Below are positions 38,629 through 46,724 of a stretch of 64,000 bases of DNA, piece after piece. The position numbers and the translations under genes are program-made. Within the stretch, counting starts at the first letter, position 1. Each line of letters opens with the position of its first letter. Under the pieces are notes generated by a model, which saw only the letters and a list, made by a program, of their open reading frames with translations, was not told where the DNA came from and made no database searches. The stretch spans positions 1,518,501 to 1,582,500 of the forward strand of contig NZ_CP009286.1 of the NCBI RefSeq assembly GCF_000758685.1, read 5' to 3'. This DNA is from Paenibacillus stellifer (GTDB lineage: Bacteria > Bacillota > Bacilli > Paenibacillales > Paenibacillaceae).

Positions 38629-39276
38629 ATGGGATATTCCATTTTAACACCACCATCTAACCAACAACGGAGGTACTTAAGGCCGATGCGTAAAAAGAAT
38701 ATGGCAAAGATTCTGATATTTCTGCTGTTTGTCACCCAGTTGGCCTATGGATTTGGCTCGACACCGCGTGCGGAAGCTGCGCAAATCGATCAAGATCGAA
38801 ATATCATTACGAGTGTCTCCATGGCTGTCTATGACAAGAACGGAAATACAGTCACGGATGCAGTGTACGAGCAAGGCTCCAAGGTTCAATTGGACTACAC
38901 CTGGGAGCTTCCTTCCACACCCAAGTATCAAAGCGGGGACACCTACACATTCAAGCTCCCCGACGCGTTCAAAATGTACAATGATGTCCAAGGACCGCTG
39001 ACCTTTGAGGGGATAAGTGTCGGCAATTTTACGGCCATTGCAGCCACACATGAAGTGGTCATGACGTTCAACAATTATATGGAAACGCATGATCCGGTTC
39101 ATGGCACGCTGACCCTTCAGACGGAATTTGACAAGCAGGTTATCGTAGGCTCCTCAGAGCAGACCGTCGTGTTTCCGTTCAATGGAGGGAACTGCAACGT
39201 AACGCTGTTTTTCAAGCCGGCCATTTATATCGCCATACCGGTCCATTTTTCAAATAAGGCATCGCAAGTTTCTTGA
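38629..39276 (+). CDS. Truncated wall-anchored adhesin: signal peptide plus first collagen-binding-like domain
   Basis: A 215-residue secreted protein. After a basic N-region, the signal peptide 'ILIFLLFVTQLAYGFGSTPRAEA' is followed by one adhesin N-terminal domain ('ITSVSMAVYDKNGNTV', 'GDTYTFKLPD', 'VMTFNNYMETHDPVHGTL'), as found at the start of long LPXTG-anchored proteins in Paenibacillus. The frame stops just after 'TLFFKPA', where such proteins normally go on for several more domains; no sorting signal is present. It is likely a remnant or a secreted single domain. ATG 38629 has AGGAGGG close by; ATG 38686 is a possible alternative. Confidence 0.7.
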   Translation: MGYSILTPPSNQQRRYLRPMRKKNMAKILIFLLFVTQLAYGFGSTPRAEAAQIDQDRNIITSVSMAVYDKNGNTVTDAVYEQGSKVQLDYTWELPSTPKYQSGDTYTFKLPDAFKMYNDVQGPLTFEGISVGNFTAIAATHEVVMTFNNYMETHDPVHGTLTLQTEFDKQVIVGSSEQTVVFPFNGGNCNVTLFFKPAIYIAIPVHFSNKASQVS

Positions 39277-39288
39277 AAATGGATCATA

Positions 39289-39316
39289 TCCGTTTATCCG
39301 TACGGACTTTTTTTCC
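39289..39316 (+). terminator. Weak intrinsic terminator
   Basis: TCCGT (39289-39293) pairs with ACGGA (39302-39306), followed by a run of eight or more T. The stem is only 5 bp, but the T-tract is long; it separates the adhesin fragment from the sigma-factor unit. Confidence 0.45.
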
Positions 39317-39407
39317 TGTAAGATATGGGACGAAGGTTATTCATTTTTGTTGCAGGGTAAAACTCAATTCGTTCGTCAAATGATATATAGAGGGGGAGGG
39401 GAGAAAG

Positions 39408-39950
39408 CTGGAAGAAGCGGAATGGGTATCTGCCGTGCTGAGCGGCGACCGTCAAGCCTTTGCGCATTTAGTGACGCGCTATCAGGGGATGGTATACCGG
39501 GTTTGCGTCAAAATTACAGGAGAATCCGAGTCGGCCAAAGATATGGCCCAGGAAGTGTTCATAAAGGCTTACAAGGCGCTCCCCTCCTTCCGAGGACAAT
39601 CCTCGTTCTCTACATGGCTGTATCGGATTGCCTATCGTACCTGTCTCGATTACAAAAGGTCGAATGACAGGGAATGGCGCCACCGCACCTCGGCGGATGT
39701 CACGGAGAATGATTATGTCACCTCCAGGACGCCGGAGCACGATGTGCTGCGCAAAGAGGCCTCCGAAGAGCTGGGCCAGAGTGTGAACAGTCTTGCCGAA
39801 CCGTACCGGTCGGTCGTGCAGCTGTACTACTTCAATCAGCAGTCTTATCAGCAAATAGCGGAAGCCAGGGGCGTGTCGGTCAAGACCGTAGAATCCCAGC
39901 TGTACCGCGCCAGACAGATGATGCGAAGGAAAGGGGAGATGTGGGAATGA
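39408..39950 (+). CDS. ECF RNA polymerase sigma factor, probably with a CTG start
   Basis: A SigW-like group IV sigma factor. Region 2 'DRQAFAHLVTRYQGMVYRVC...DMAQEVFIKAYKALPSFRGQSSFSTWLYRIAYRTCLDYKR' and region 4 'YRSVVQLYYFNQQSYQQIAEARGVSVKTVESQLYRAR' are both intact. Family members have about a dozen residues before 'GDRQAF'; this requires the CTG at 39408 ('LEEAEWVSAVLSGDRQAF'), which is also the only codon with a ribosome site (GGGGAGGGGAG just upstream). GTG at 39435 would remove most of helix 1. The stop overlaps the anti-sigma gene as ATGA. Confidence 0.88.
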   Translation: MEEAEWVSAVLSGDRQAFAHLVTRYQGMVYRVCVKITGESESAKDMAQEVFIKAYKALPSFRGQSSFSTWLYRIAYRTCLDYKRSNDREWRHRTSADVTENDYVTSRTPEHDVLRKEASEELGQSVNSLAEPYRSVVQLYYFNQQSYQQIAEARGVSVKTVESQLYRARQMMRRKGEMWE

Positions 39951-40417
39951 GATGCGAACAGATAATGGAATGGCTTCCCTGGTATTTACAAGGCAGCTTG
40001 TCTCCCCTGGAGACGCGTGAAGTTACGCGCCATCTCGGATCATGTCCCGCCTGTGCGCGGTGGCTGGAGGAAGTCCGGGAGATGGAGGCGCTCTGGAAAG
40101 AGATGGAGCCGGATTTCGGCATGCACTCGGCACAGAGCGAAGAGATTCCCGATCTCGCCATACCGGTCATGGCCGAAATCGAGAGGCTGGATGCCCGCAG
40201 GAGGGATGCCGAAGCGAAGCCGCAGGTTACGGGCAGACGCTTTCAGGTCAGAACCTCATGGCTGCATTACGGGCTTGCTGCCTGTCTTACCTTCGTGCTT
40301 GTTCAATTCGGCGTATTCGAGCATCTGGGTTACGGCTTGTCGGAAATGAACGGCCATATGTCAACCTCGGTTACGGAATTCTTCAGCACTTCAGGCAATC
40401 AGCCTCATGGCAAATGA
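39947..40417 (+). CDS. Zinc-finger anti-sigma factor, membrane-anchored
   Basis: A 156-residue partner of the upstream sigma factor. The zinc-binding anti-sigma motif is complete: Cys3, His29, Cys33 and Cys36 ('HLGSCPAC'). A single membrane helix ('YGLAACLTFVLVQFGVF') follows at about residues 106-122, leaving a short outer tail. In SigW/RsiW-type systems the anti-sigma is cleaved on envelope stress to release sigma. ATGA overlap with the sigma gene gives translational coupling. Confidence 0.88.
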   Translation: MRCEQIMEWLPWYLQGSLSPLETREVTRHLGSCPACARWLEEVREMEALWKEMEPDFGMHSAQSEEIPDLAIPVMAEIERLDARRRDAEAKPQVTGRRFQVRTSWLHYGLAACLTFVLVQFGVFEHLGYGLSEMNGHMSTSVTEFFSTSGNQPHGK

Positions 40418-40480
40418 CGAGTGAAAGCTCCGGCACAATATCCGGGTGAATCTATTTACATGTATTCGGGAGGAACTTAC

Positions 40481-40987
40481 ATGATCAAGAAGAAACGCTG
40501 GCTTACCTTTATGCTGGCTATGGCGCCCGGAGTCGGGCATCTGTATCTGGGTTTCAAGAAGCAGGGCCTGCAGTTTATGATCGGCGCCTTTATCTGCATC
40601 ATCTTCATCCCTTCGATGCCGTCGGTCTTTCCTTTCGCCTTGGCGGCGCTGTGGTTCTACCAGCTGTTCGACGCCTTGCAGAGGGCGACATGGAACAAGA
40701 TGGCCGCTGCGGAATACGACCGGATGATGTACAGCCAGGATATGTATGGCGGTGACCTGCCGTGGCCGCCCCTGTCCATGCCGCATATGCCTGATTATCC
40801 GAAGGATGATCTGGATTCGGCCTGGGTGGGAGGCGCCTGTATCCTCGCAGGTTTCCTGCTCCTGCTGATTACGGCGTTCCCCGATCTGTGGCGGCTGCTT
40901 ACTGAGATCAACATCGGCACGATTCTGCTGTCGCTGGGTCTGATCGGCTATGGCTACCACATGCTCAAGAAGAATAAGAAGGCGTAG
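40481..40987 (+). CDS. TM2-like membrane protein in the ECF cassette
   Basis: A 168-residue membrane protein. The first half, 'KKRWLTFMLAMAPGVGHLYLGFKKQGLQFM', has the Pro-Gly-x-Gly-His-x-Tyr-x-Gly pattern of TM2-type domains and two to three hydrophobic segments; the middle is a Met/Tyr/Pro-rich soluble loop ('MPHMPDYP'); two more helices end the protein. GGGAGGAA is 5-6 bases before the ATG at 40481. It follows the anti-sigma gene by 63 bp and is probably part of the same operon. Function unknown. Confidence 0.75.
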   Translation: MIKKKRWLTFMLAMAPGVGHLYLGFKKQGLQFMIGAFICIIFIPSMPSVFPFALAALWFYQLFDALQRATWNKMAAAEYDRMMYSQDMYGGDLPWPPLSMPHMPDYPKDDLDSAWVGGACILAGFLLLLITAFPDLWRLLTEINIGTILLSLGLIGYGYHMLKKNKKA

Positions 40988-41007
40988 AAACGGGGAAGTG
41001 ATCGATT

Positions 41008-42099
41008 ATGGGCAGATGGAAAATCGGAAGTTTAACGGCAGCGCTCGGCTGCATTGCGCTTGGGGTGATTTTGGCGCTGGCCCAGGTCGGCGTTCTTACC
41101 TATGAGGTGCTCGGTTATCTGTGGCCGGCTCTGCTTATTATGCTCGGTCTCGAAATGCTGCTGCGGCTGCTTGGGCGAAGCGAGACGAAGAGCCGGACCA
41201 GCGGCTGGGCCATCGTGCTGATTGTCGTATTGGGATGCGTCAGCGCGGGACAATCCGTTCTGGCAGGCGGAACATTTGGCTCGCTGCTGGGACGGAGCCA
41301 CCTGGCAGCCATTGAGGGCGAGGTGCCGATCAAGGATACCGTCAAAAAGGTGATTATCTCCATCCCCGGCGGCAAAGTGACCGTCAACGGAAATGATGGC
41401 GGTGTGCTGAAATACGACGGCAGTCTCATGGCACTGGGCAAAACCAAGGAGGAAAGCCAGCAGACGCTGAACAAGAACTGGCGGGCGACGGAAGTAGGGG
41501 ATACAGTGACCCTTGAACTTCCATCCGAGAGCAATTGGCTCTCCAATATCACGATCGGGCTGAATTTCAGCTCGCCCTATCTGAATGTAAGTCTGCCTTC
41601 GAATCTTGAAGTAACCATCCATACATCCGATGGAGCGCTGAATGTGTCCGATCTGCAGGCTGGGGTGAAGGCTGATACTTCGAACGGAAGAATCGAGATG
41701 AAGGATATTCAGGGAGGCGTGGAAGCGGGCTCCAGCAACGGCGCCATACTGCTTCAGCAGGTGGACGGAGGGGCTTCGGTGACAAGCTCGAACGGCGCGA
41801 TCACGCTGGAGGATGTGGGAGGCAAGGTGCACGCGAAGAGCAGCAACGGCAAGATCGTCATCCACTCCGGCATTTCAGGAGATTGGGATTGTAAATCCAG
41901 TAACGGCGCCGTTACGGTAACGGTGCCCAAGAATTCGGACGCCCGAATTATCGCGGATACCAGCAACGGCTCCATGAAAGGCAGCGTGGACTGGCAGAAG
42001 GAAGGGGACGACCACGGAACCGCGACGATTGGCGGAGGTACGCATACCGTGAAGCTCAACACGAGTAACGGCAGTGTCACGGCGGATGTGGAGGAGTAA
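41008..42099 (+). CDS. DUF4097 beta-helix protein with LiaF-like N-terminal membrane domain
   Basis: A 363-residue protein. Three to four N-terminal membrane segments ('YLWPALLIMLGLEMLLRLLG' is typical of the LiaI/LiaF-TM5 domain) are followed by an extracellular or cytoplasmic DUF4097 domain of short beta repeats, each turn ending in 'SSNG', 'TSNG' or a variant: at least seven such turns between about residues 210 and 355. Proteins of this type are part of cell-envelope stress systems. It is last in the sigma/anti-sigma operon, 20 bp after the TM2-like gene, and may be an envelope sensor or effector. Confidence 0.82.
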   Translation: MGRWKIGSLTAALGCIALGVILALAQVGVLTYEVLGYLWPALLIMLGLEMLLRLLGRSETKSRTSGWAIVLIVVLGCVSAGQSVLAGGTFGSLLGRSHLAAIEGEVPIKDTVKKVIISIPGGKVTVNGNDGGVLKYDGSLMALGKTKEESQQTLNKNWRATEVGDTVTLELPSESNWLSNITIGLNFSSPYLNVSLPSNLEVTIHTSDGALNVSDLQAGVKADTSNGRIEMKDIQGGVEAGSSNGAILLQQVDGGASVTSSNGAITLEDVGGKVHAKSSNGKIVIHSGISGDWDCKSSNGAVTVTVPKNSDARIIADTSNGSMKGSVDWQKEGDDHGTATIGGGTHTVKLNTSNGSVTADVEE

Positions 42100-42151
42100 G
42101 AAACAGACTCGACCTGACATTCATCATTTCGCAATATTCGAACAATCATAC

Positions 42152-42193
42152 AAGCCGTACCTCCGGTTGATCACCGGATGGTACGGCTTTGGT
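42152..42193. terminator. Bidirectional intrinsic terminator
   Basis: AAGCCGTAC (42152-42160) pairs with GTACGGCTT (42181-42189), extended by an inner TCCGG/CCGGA stem. It lies between the convergent DUF4097 and aldo/keto reductase genes. Confidence 0.82.
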
Positions 42194-42217
42194 TGTTCCG
42201 GACTCTAGGCGGCGCGA

Positions 42218-43198
42218 TTACCAGGCATAAGCCTTCGGCGCTTCGCCGCCAGGCCCCGGGAAAATCTCGTCAAGCCTTGCCAGGACCTGCTCGTCCAGCT
42301 TCACTTCAAGGCAGCGCAGGGAGCTTTCGAACTGCTCCAGCGTCCGCGGTCCGATGATCGGCGCGGTAACAGCCGGATTGGCCAGCAGCCAGGCGAGCGC
42401 CACATTGTCCTGCGGTTCTCCGAGCTCCAGACACAGCTTGGCGAACTGCTCCAGCTGGTTCTTGTGCTGCTCGACGCGCTCCGTATTGCCGCCGCTGCGG
42501 CTGCCTTCTATCTTCTTCAGCGCATTGCGTCCCAGCAAGCCGCCGTCAAGCGGACTCCACGGAATAACACCGAGTCCGAGGCTCTGCGAGGCCGGCAGCA
42601 CTTCAAGCTCGGGCAGGCGGCAGGTCAGGCTGTACTTGTGCTGCTCCGAGACAAGGCCGAGGAATCCGCGTGCCTTCGCTTCGCCCTGGGCGACCGCAAT
42701 ATCCCAGCCTGCGAAGTTGCTGGAGCCGACATAGCCGATTTTACCCTGGCTGACAGCCAGTTCAAAAGCGCCCCACAGTTCTTCCCAGGAAACGCTGCGG
42801 TCCACATGATGCATTTGATAGAGTTCGATATGATCCGTCTGCAGGCGTTTGAGAGAGGCGTCCAGATGCCGGCGGATTTTGTAGGAGGAGAGGCCGCGGT
42901 CGTCGTTGGGCCCGTCCAGCTTGTCGTTCATCGCACCGTATACTTTGGTGGCGAGTACGACCTTTTCACGCCGTCCGCCGCCCTGCTGGAACCAGCGGCC
43001 GATAATGCTCTCCGTCAGGCCGGAATGTTCTCCCCAGCCATAAATGTTCGCCGTGTCAAAAAAGTTGATCCCCGCATCCAGCGCGGCATCCATAATGCGG
43101 TAGGCTTCTTGCTCATCCGTCAGCGGTCCGAAATTCATTGTGCCAAGACAGATACGGCTGACCTTCAAGCCCGACTTGCCAAGATTTCTGTACTGCAC
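42218..43198 (-). CDS. Aldo/keto reductase
   Basis: An NADPH-dependent oxidoreductase of 326 residues, (beta/alpha)8 barrel. Catalytic tetrad residues are visible: Asp and Tyr in 'GINFFDTANIYGWGEHSGLTE', Lys in 'VVLATKVYG', His in 'YQMHHVDRSV'; 'IIGPRTLEQFESSL' binds the cofactor. It resembles the YhdN/voltage-gated-channel beta-subunit-like group. The frame opens at 43306, but GGGGAGTGA before the GTG at 43198 ('MQYRNLGKSGLKVS') and family alignment set the start there. Substrate unknown. Confidence 0.88.
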   Translation of the reverse strand: MQYRNLGKSGLKVSRICLGTMNFGPLTDEQEAYRIMDAALDAGINFFDTANIYGWGEHSGLTESIIGRWFQQGGGRREKVVLATKVYGAMNDKLDGPNDDRGLSSYKIRRHLDASLKRLQTDHIELYQMHHVDRSVSWEELWGAFELAVSQGKIGYVGSSNFAGWDIAVAQGEAKARGFLGLVSEQHKYSLTCRLPELEVLPASQSLGLGVIPWSPLDGGLLGRNALKKIEGSRSGGNTERVEQHKNQLEQFAKLCLELGEPQDNVALAWLLANPAVTAPIIGPRTLEQFESSLRCLEVKLDEQVLARLDEIFPGPGGEAPKAYAW

Positions 43199-43688
43199 CT
43201 TTCGATCACTCCCCGGAATGAAGAATATTGGATATGGAAAACGCTTGCGTACATATTCTAAATGAGTTCGAAAGTGAATGCAATTTGCCGGCTGCAGGCA
43301 GGGCAATATGTAAGAGGCTTCGGAGGCAAATGTAGCATCAGAATGATCGTGACGGGAAATGGCTCGGCGGAAAATTCAGGAGAAGGGCTGACAATGAAGC
43401 ACAACCACCTCTCCTTTTCACTCAAGGATAAGAGTTAGAGGCGGATCAACAACAGTCTGAGTCGGACAGTCAGGGCAAAATGTCATTTTTCAGCGCCTCC
43501 TTTACCGGATATAGGATAGTATACACAGGGTGCAAATGCCTGATTGTTCATTTGTCTATAGAGTGAATTCGGATTTTCTCATTCCATAACCAATCGGCGT
43601 CAAGCGGAAAAACACATCTTGCTGCATCGCCCCTTGCTTCAATCTCTGCTTATAGGCTAATCCTATTAATATGATAGATTCCATATCT
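43199..43688. other. Gene-free stretch upstream of leuB
   Basis: About 490 bp between the divergent aldo/keto reductase and leuB. No reading frame with a ribosome site is seen on either strand. There is no T-box sequence (no GGTGG-ACC core) and no riboswitch I recognise. It may be what is left of a lost gene; the composition is mixed and somewhat AT-richer than the flanking genes. Confidence 0.5.
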
Positions 43689-43717
43689 TTGTCCTTTTGA
43701 ACAGGGTATGTTACAAC
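43689..43717 (+). promoter_or_regulatory. Candidate sigma-A promoter of leuB
   Basis: TTGTCC (43689-43694), 17-bp spacer, TACAAC (43712-43717). A leader of about 50 bases follows. It would make leuB independent of the T-box operon. Confidence 0.55.
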
Positions 43718-43775
43718 AGTATACAGAAGAACTATGTCCGCACGTGATGCGGAACCAACCTGAGGAGTGACGAAG

Positions 43776-44855
43776 ATGAGTGAAGTGAAGAAGATCGCCG
43801 TAATTGCAGGCGACGGAATCGGTCCGGAAGTTGTGGCGGAAGCCGAGAAGGTGCTGAAAGTTACCGAGGAGGTATTCGGCTACAAGTTCGAAACCGAGCA
43901 TGCGCTGTTCGGCGGTATTGCAATTGATAAGAAAGGAACCCCGCTGCCGGAGGATACGCTCGCAATCTGTAAGAGCGCGGATGCCGTTCTGCTCGGTGCT
44001 GTAGGCGGTCCTCAATGGGACAACAATCCGAAGGAGCTGCGTCCGGAGACTGGACTTCTCGGAATCCGCAAGGCTCTCGGCCTGTTCTCGAACCTCCGTC
44101 CGGCGGTCGTGTTCGATTGCTTGAAGGAAGCCTCCACGCTGAAGCCTGAAGTGCTGGAAGGCACCGATCTGATGGTTGTGCGCGAGCTTACGGGGGGCAT
44201 CTACTTCGGGGACAAGCTTCGCCGTCAGGGCAAGCAGGGCGAAGAAGCCGTCGACACCTGCGTATACAACGTGACGGAGGTAGAGCGTATTGTCCGCCAG
44301 GCCTTTGAGATCGCGGGCAAACGCCGCAAGAAGCTGGCTTCCGTAGACAAGGCGAACGTACTGGAGACTTCCCGTCTCTGGCGCGAAGTGGTCATCCGCA
44401 TCGCTCCCGAATATCCGGAAGTGGAGCTGGAGCATGTGCTGGTCGACAACTGCGCCATGCAGCTGCTTCGCCGTCCGTCGAGCTTTGACGTTATCGTTAC
44501 CGAGAATATGTTCGGCGACATTCTGAGCGACGAGGCCGCCATGCTGACGGGTTCTATCGGCATGCTGGCTTCCGCGTCCCTCGGTGAAGGCAGCTACGGC
44601 CTCTATGAGCCGGTACACGGCTCTGCACCTGACATTGCCGGCCAAGGACTGGCGAACCCGATCGCGACGATTCTGTCCGTAGCGCTCATGTTCCGTCTGA
44701 CGTTCGGCTACGAGGATGCAGCCGATGCCATCGAAGCGGCAGTTGCCGAGGTTCTGGATGCCGGATACCGGACAAGCGATATTGCCGTTGACAAGAGCCA
44801 GGCGCTCAGCACGAGCGAAATGGGCGACCGCATCGTAGCTGCTATCCGCAAATAA
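43776..44855 (+). CDS. leuB: 3-isopropylmalate dehydrogenase
   Basis: NAD-dependent oxidative decarboxylation of 3-isopropylmalate in leucine synthesis. '[20 protein letters not shown]', '[14 protein letters not shown]', the Arg set '[12 protein letters not shown]', and the metal-binding '[30 protein letters not shown]' are all present. 359 residues. GAGGAGTGA precedes the ATG at 43776; the GTG at 43767 overlaps that site. It is on its own here, not followed by leuC and leuD. Confidence 0.95.
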   Translation: MSEVKKIAVIAGDGIGPEVVAEAEKVLKVTEEVFGYKFETEHALFGGIAIDKKGTPLPEDTLAICKSADAVLLGAVGGPQWDNNPKELRPETGLLGIRKALGLFSNLRPAVVFDCLKEASTLKPEVLEGTDLMVVRELTGGIYFGDKLRRQGKQGEEAVDTCVYNVTEVERIVRQAFEIAGKRRKKLASVDKANVLETSRLWREVVIRIAPEYPEVELEHVLVDNCAMQLLRRPSSFDVIVTENMFGDILSDEAAMLTGSIGMLASASLGEGSYGLYEPVHGSAPDIAGQGLANPIATILSVALMFRLTFGYEDAADAIEAAVAEVLDAGYRTSDIAVDKSQALSTSEMGDRIVAAIRK

Positions 44856-44963
44856 TTAGGCGATACTAAGAGTGATTTAGTTCGGAATGGATCAGCGGAG
44901 ACACTGCGCTTGGGATACCCCTAAGCAGGCGAAATGAAACGGTTGTCACAAAATTCTGCTTAT

Positions 44964-44978
44964 TTATAATTATTATAA
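44964..44978 (+). promoter_or_regulatory. Perfect PerR box
   Basis: The 15-mer TTATAATTATTATAA matches the Bacillus Per-box consensus TTATAATnATTATAA at every defined position. It ends 19 bp upstream of the -35 of the peroxiredoxin promoter. PerR is a metal-dependent peroxide-sensing repressor (Fur family); the match is sequence fact, its use is inference. Confidence 0.8.
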
Positions 44979-44997
44979 AAAAATAATGACTGTAATA

Positions 44998-45026
44998 TTG
45001 ACTTTGATTTTGTACGATGATACCAT
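44998..45026 (+). promoter_or_regulatory. Sigma-A promoter of the peroxiredoxin gene
   Basis: TTGACT (44998-45003), 17-bp spacer, TACCAT (45021-45026). It gives a leader of about 115 bases before the start at 45149. Confidence 0.6.
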
Positions 45027-45148
45027 TTGGTTTGTAGCAACCGACAGGTACGCACATCCATAATAATCAAGAAAGACATTGACTGAGCTCTGCATCTGGC
45101 AGGGTCCGGCGAACGTTTTTCTTACATAATCAAAGGAGGATTTTAGCA

Positions 45149-45688
45149 ATGGCAGAACGTTTGGTAGGCAAACCGGCTCCAGATTTCACCATGGAGACCG
45201 CAACAGGGGACGGTAAGGAATTCGGCAAGGTCAGCTTGTCCGACTATCGCGGCAAATGGCTGGTATTCTTCTTCTATCCTCTGGATTTCACTTTCGTGTG
45301 CCCGACTGAAATCACAGCTCTGAGTGAAGCGGCCGATCAATTCACAGAGCTGGACACTGAAATTCTGGGCGTCAGCGTGGACTCCATCCACAGCCACAAA
45401 GCCTGGATCAACGCATCCAAAGAAGTTGGCGGCCTTGGTCAAATCAACTTCCCGCTCGCTTCCGACATCACGAAGAAGGTTGCAGCCGATTACGGCGTGC
45501 TGATCGAAGAAGAAGGCGTCGCGCTCCGCGGTCTCTTCATCATCGATCCGGAAGGCGAACTGAAATATCAGGTCGTTAACCATAACGACGTAGGCCGCAG
45601 CGTAGAAGAAACCCTTCGTGTGCTGCAGGCTCTGCAATCGGGCGGTCTGTGCCCAATGAACTGGAAACCTGGCGACAAGAACCTGTAA
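45149..45688 (+). CDS. 2-Cys peroxiredoxin (Prx1/AhpC type, YkuU-like)
   Basis: Thiol peroxidase of 179 residues that reduces H2O2, alkyl hydroperoxides or peroxynitrite. The peroxidatic Cys is Cys51 in 'DFTFVCPTE' and the resolving Cys is Cys168 in 'GGLCPMNWKPGDKNL', so it is a typical 2-Cys enzyme. No ahpF-like reductase gene is adjacent; thioredoxin is the likely reductant. AAGGAGG precedes the ATG. The perfect Per box upstream suggests peroxide induction. Confidence 0.93.
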   Translation: MAERLVGKPAPDFTMETATGDGKEFGKVSLSDYRGKWLVFFFYPLDFTFVCPTEITALSEAADQFTELDTEILGVSVDSIHSHKAWINASKEVGGLGQINFPLASDITKKVAADYGVLIEEEGVALRGLFIIDPEGELKYQVVNHNDVGRSVEETLRVLQALQSGGLCPMNWKPGDKNL

Positions 45689-45730
45689 GTTGCAGATTTG
45701 TCCGGCCATGGCTCTTTGAGAAGGTAATGA

Positions 45731-45771
45731 AAGCCTCCTTCCGGATTTGCATCCGGTTAAGGAGGCTTTTT
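45731..45771 (+). terminator. Intrinsic terminator after the peroxiredoxin gene
   Basis: AAGCCTCCTT (45731-45740) pairs with AAGGAGGCTT (45759-45768), with an inner CCGGAT/ATCCGG stem and a T-run at the end. Confidence 0.88.
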
Positions 45772-45802
45772 GCACCCGGACAGGTACTAATCCTGTTGAC
45801 GT

Positions 45803-45831
45803 TTGAAAATGGGCGAAAAGGTTAATATAAA
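45803..45831 (+). promoter_or_regulatory. Sigma-A promoter for the 135-residue protein gene
   Basis: TTGAAA (45803-45808), 17-bp spacer, TATAAA (45826-45831), with a leader of about 90 bases. Confidence 0.6.
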
Positions 45832-45930
45832 CCTTAAATCGGCAGGGATTTCAGCTGTCTCTGTCAAATATAATAAGTAAAGGCGAAAATAAATGATACG
45901 CCGGAAGTGACCTAAGGAGGGTGAACAATC

Positions 45931-46338
45931 ATGAGTTTTTGTTGCGGAGCGAGTATGGTAGGTACCAAGGGAACACTGAAGCATTATCGCACCCAAGTCC
46001 ATAATGTTCCCCTGCTTTTTTGCCCGGTATGCCATCGGGTCGAGGTTCATTACAAGGTCGAGAATGAATATGAAATTTTGGCCGAGTATGCTCATGGAGA
46101 TGGCGTAACGGATGTTGACTTCCAGGATTATGTAATGGAAGACGAAGAGGCGATCTTCGAAAATGTCGTCAATATGGAGAGCGAAGATGTGCTGTCCGTA
46201 ATTCGCAGTCAGATTGATATGTCACTTGACCTGCTGGCGGTAGCGAAACAGATCGGTGATACCAAATGGGAGAGAGAGCTGAAAAAACGGCTTGCAGTAA
46301 TGAGCCAGCGGCGTCATCGCCTTCAGCAGAAAGCATAG
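45931..46338 (+). CDS. Hypothetical protein with N-terminal zinc-ribbon-like Cys pairs
   Basis: A 135-residue soluble protein. The first 35 residues hold 'SFCCGA' and 'LLFCPVCHRVEVHY', two Cys pairs that could bind one zinc ion as in YgiT-type ribbons; an acidic middle ('FQDYVMEDEEAIFENVVN') and a helical, basic C-terminus follow. AAGGAGG stands before the ATG. Own promoter, no operon partner. I do not recognise the family beyond the zinc-ribbon resemblance. Confidence 0.75.
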   Translation: MSFCCGASMVGTKGTLKHYRTQVHNVPLLFCPVCHRVEVHYKVENEYEILAEYAHGDGVTDVDFQDYVMEDEEAIFENVVNMESEDVLSVIRSQIDMSLDLLAVAKQIGDTKWERELKKRLAVMSQRRHRLQQKA

Positions 46339-46528
46339 AAGACAATGCTCGAACTCATTTATCGGTAAAGGGCCTCGGCGTGATGCAGGGGTCTTTTTTG
46401 TAGCCTATTTAGCGATTTTTGATAGCGTTTTCGTCTCTCTAATTCGACAAAAAACCGCTCGTTACGCCCAAACGGGCATACCTTTAGAATCATTTTCCTT
46501 TTTTTTATGCATTCGACAGTATATCCGG

Positions 46529-46557
46529 TTGCGTATATGGCTGCAATAGGATATGAT
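46529..46557 (+). promoter_or_regulatory. Sigma-A promoter of the histidine kinase gene
   Basis: TTGCGT (46529-46534), 17-bp spacer, TATGAT (46552-46557), in the 386-bp gap 46339-46724. A bulged hairpin with TTTTTT (about 46370-46400) probably terminates the preceding gene; nothing else was recognised there. Confidence 0.55.
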
Positions 46558-46724
46558 TGGAATATGAGTAGATGCATCCAATAACTAAATAAAGCGTTTG
46601 CCGAATTCATTTGCGGCTTCCCTACATAGGTTATAAGACCGGTTCATCAAGGAAGAGGTCGTAGATACATGTACGTTTGGTTGTCCTGCTTCGTCCATTT
46701 CAGTTGAAGGGGGAACTTCACATC

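Noticed and set aside
43199..43775. A second T-box suspected upstream of leuB
   Set aside because: No GGTGG-ACC antiterminator core, no AGAGAG stem I element and no terminator before leuB.
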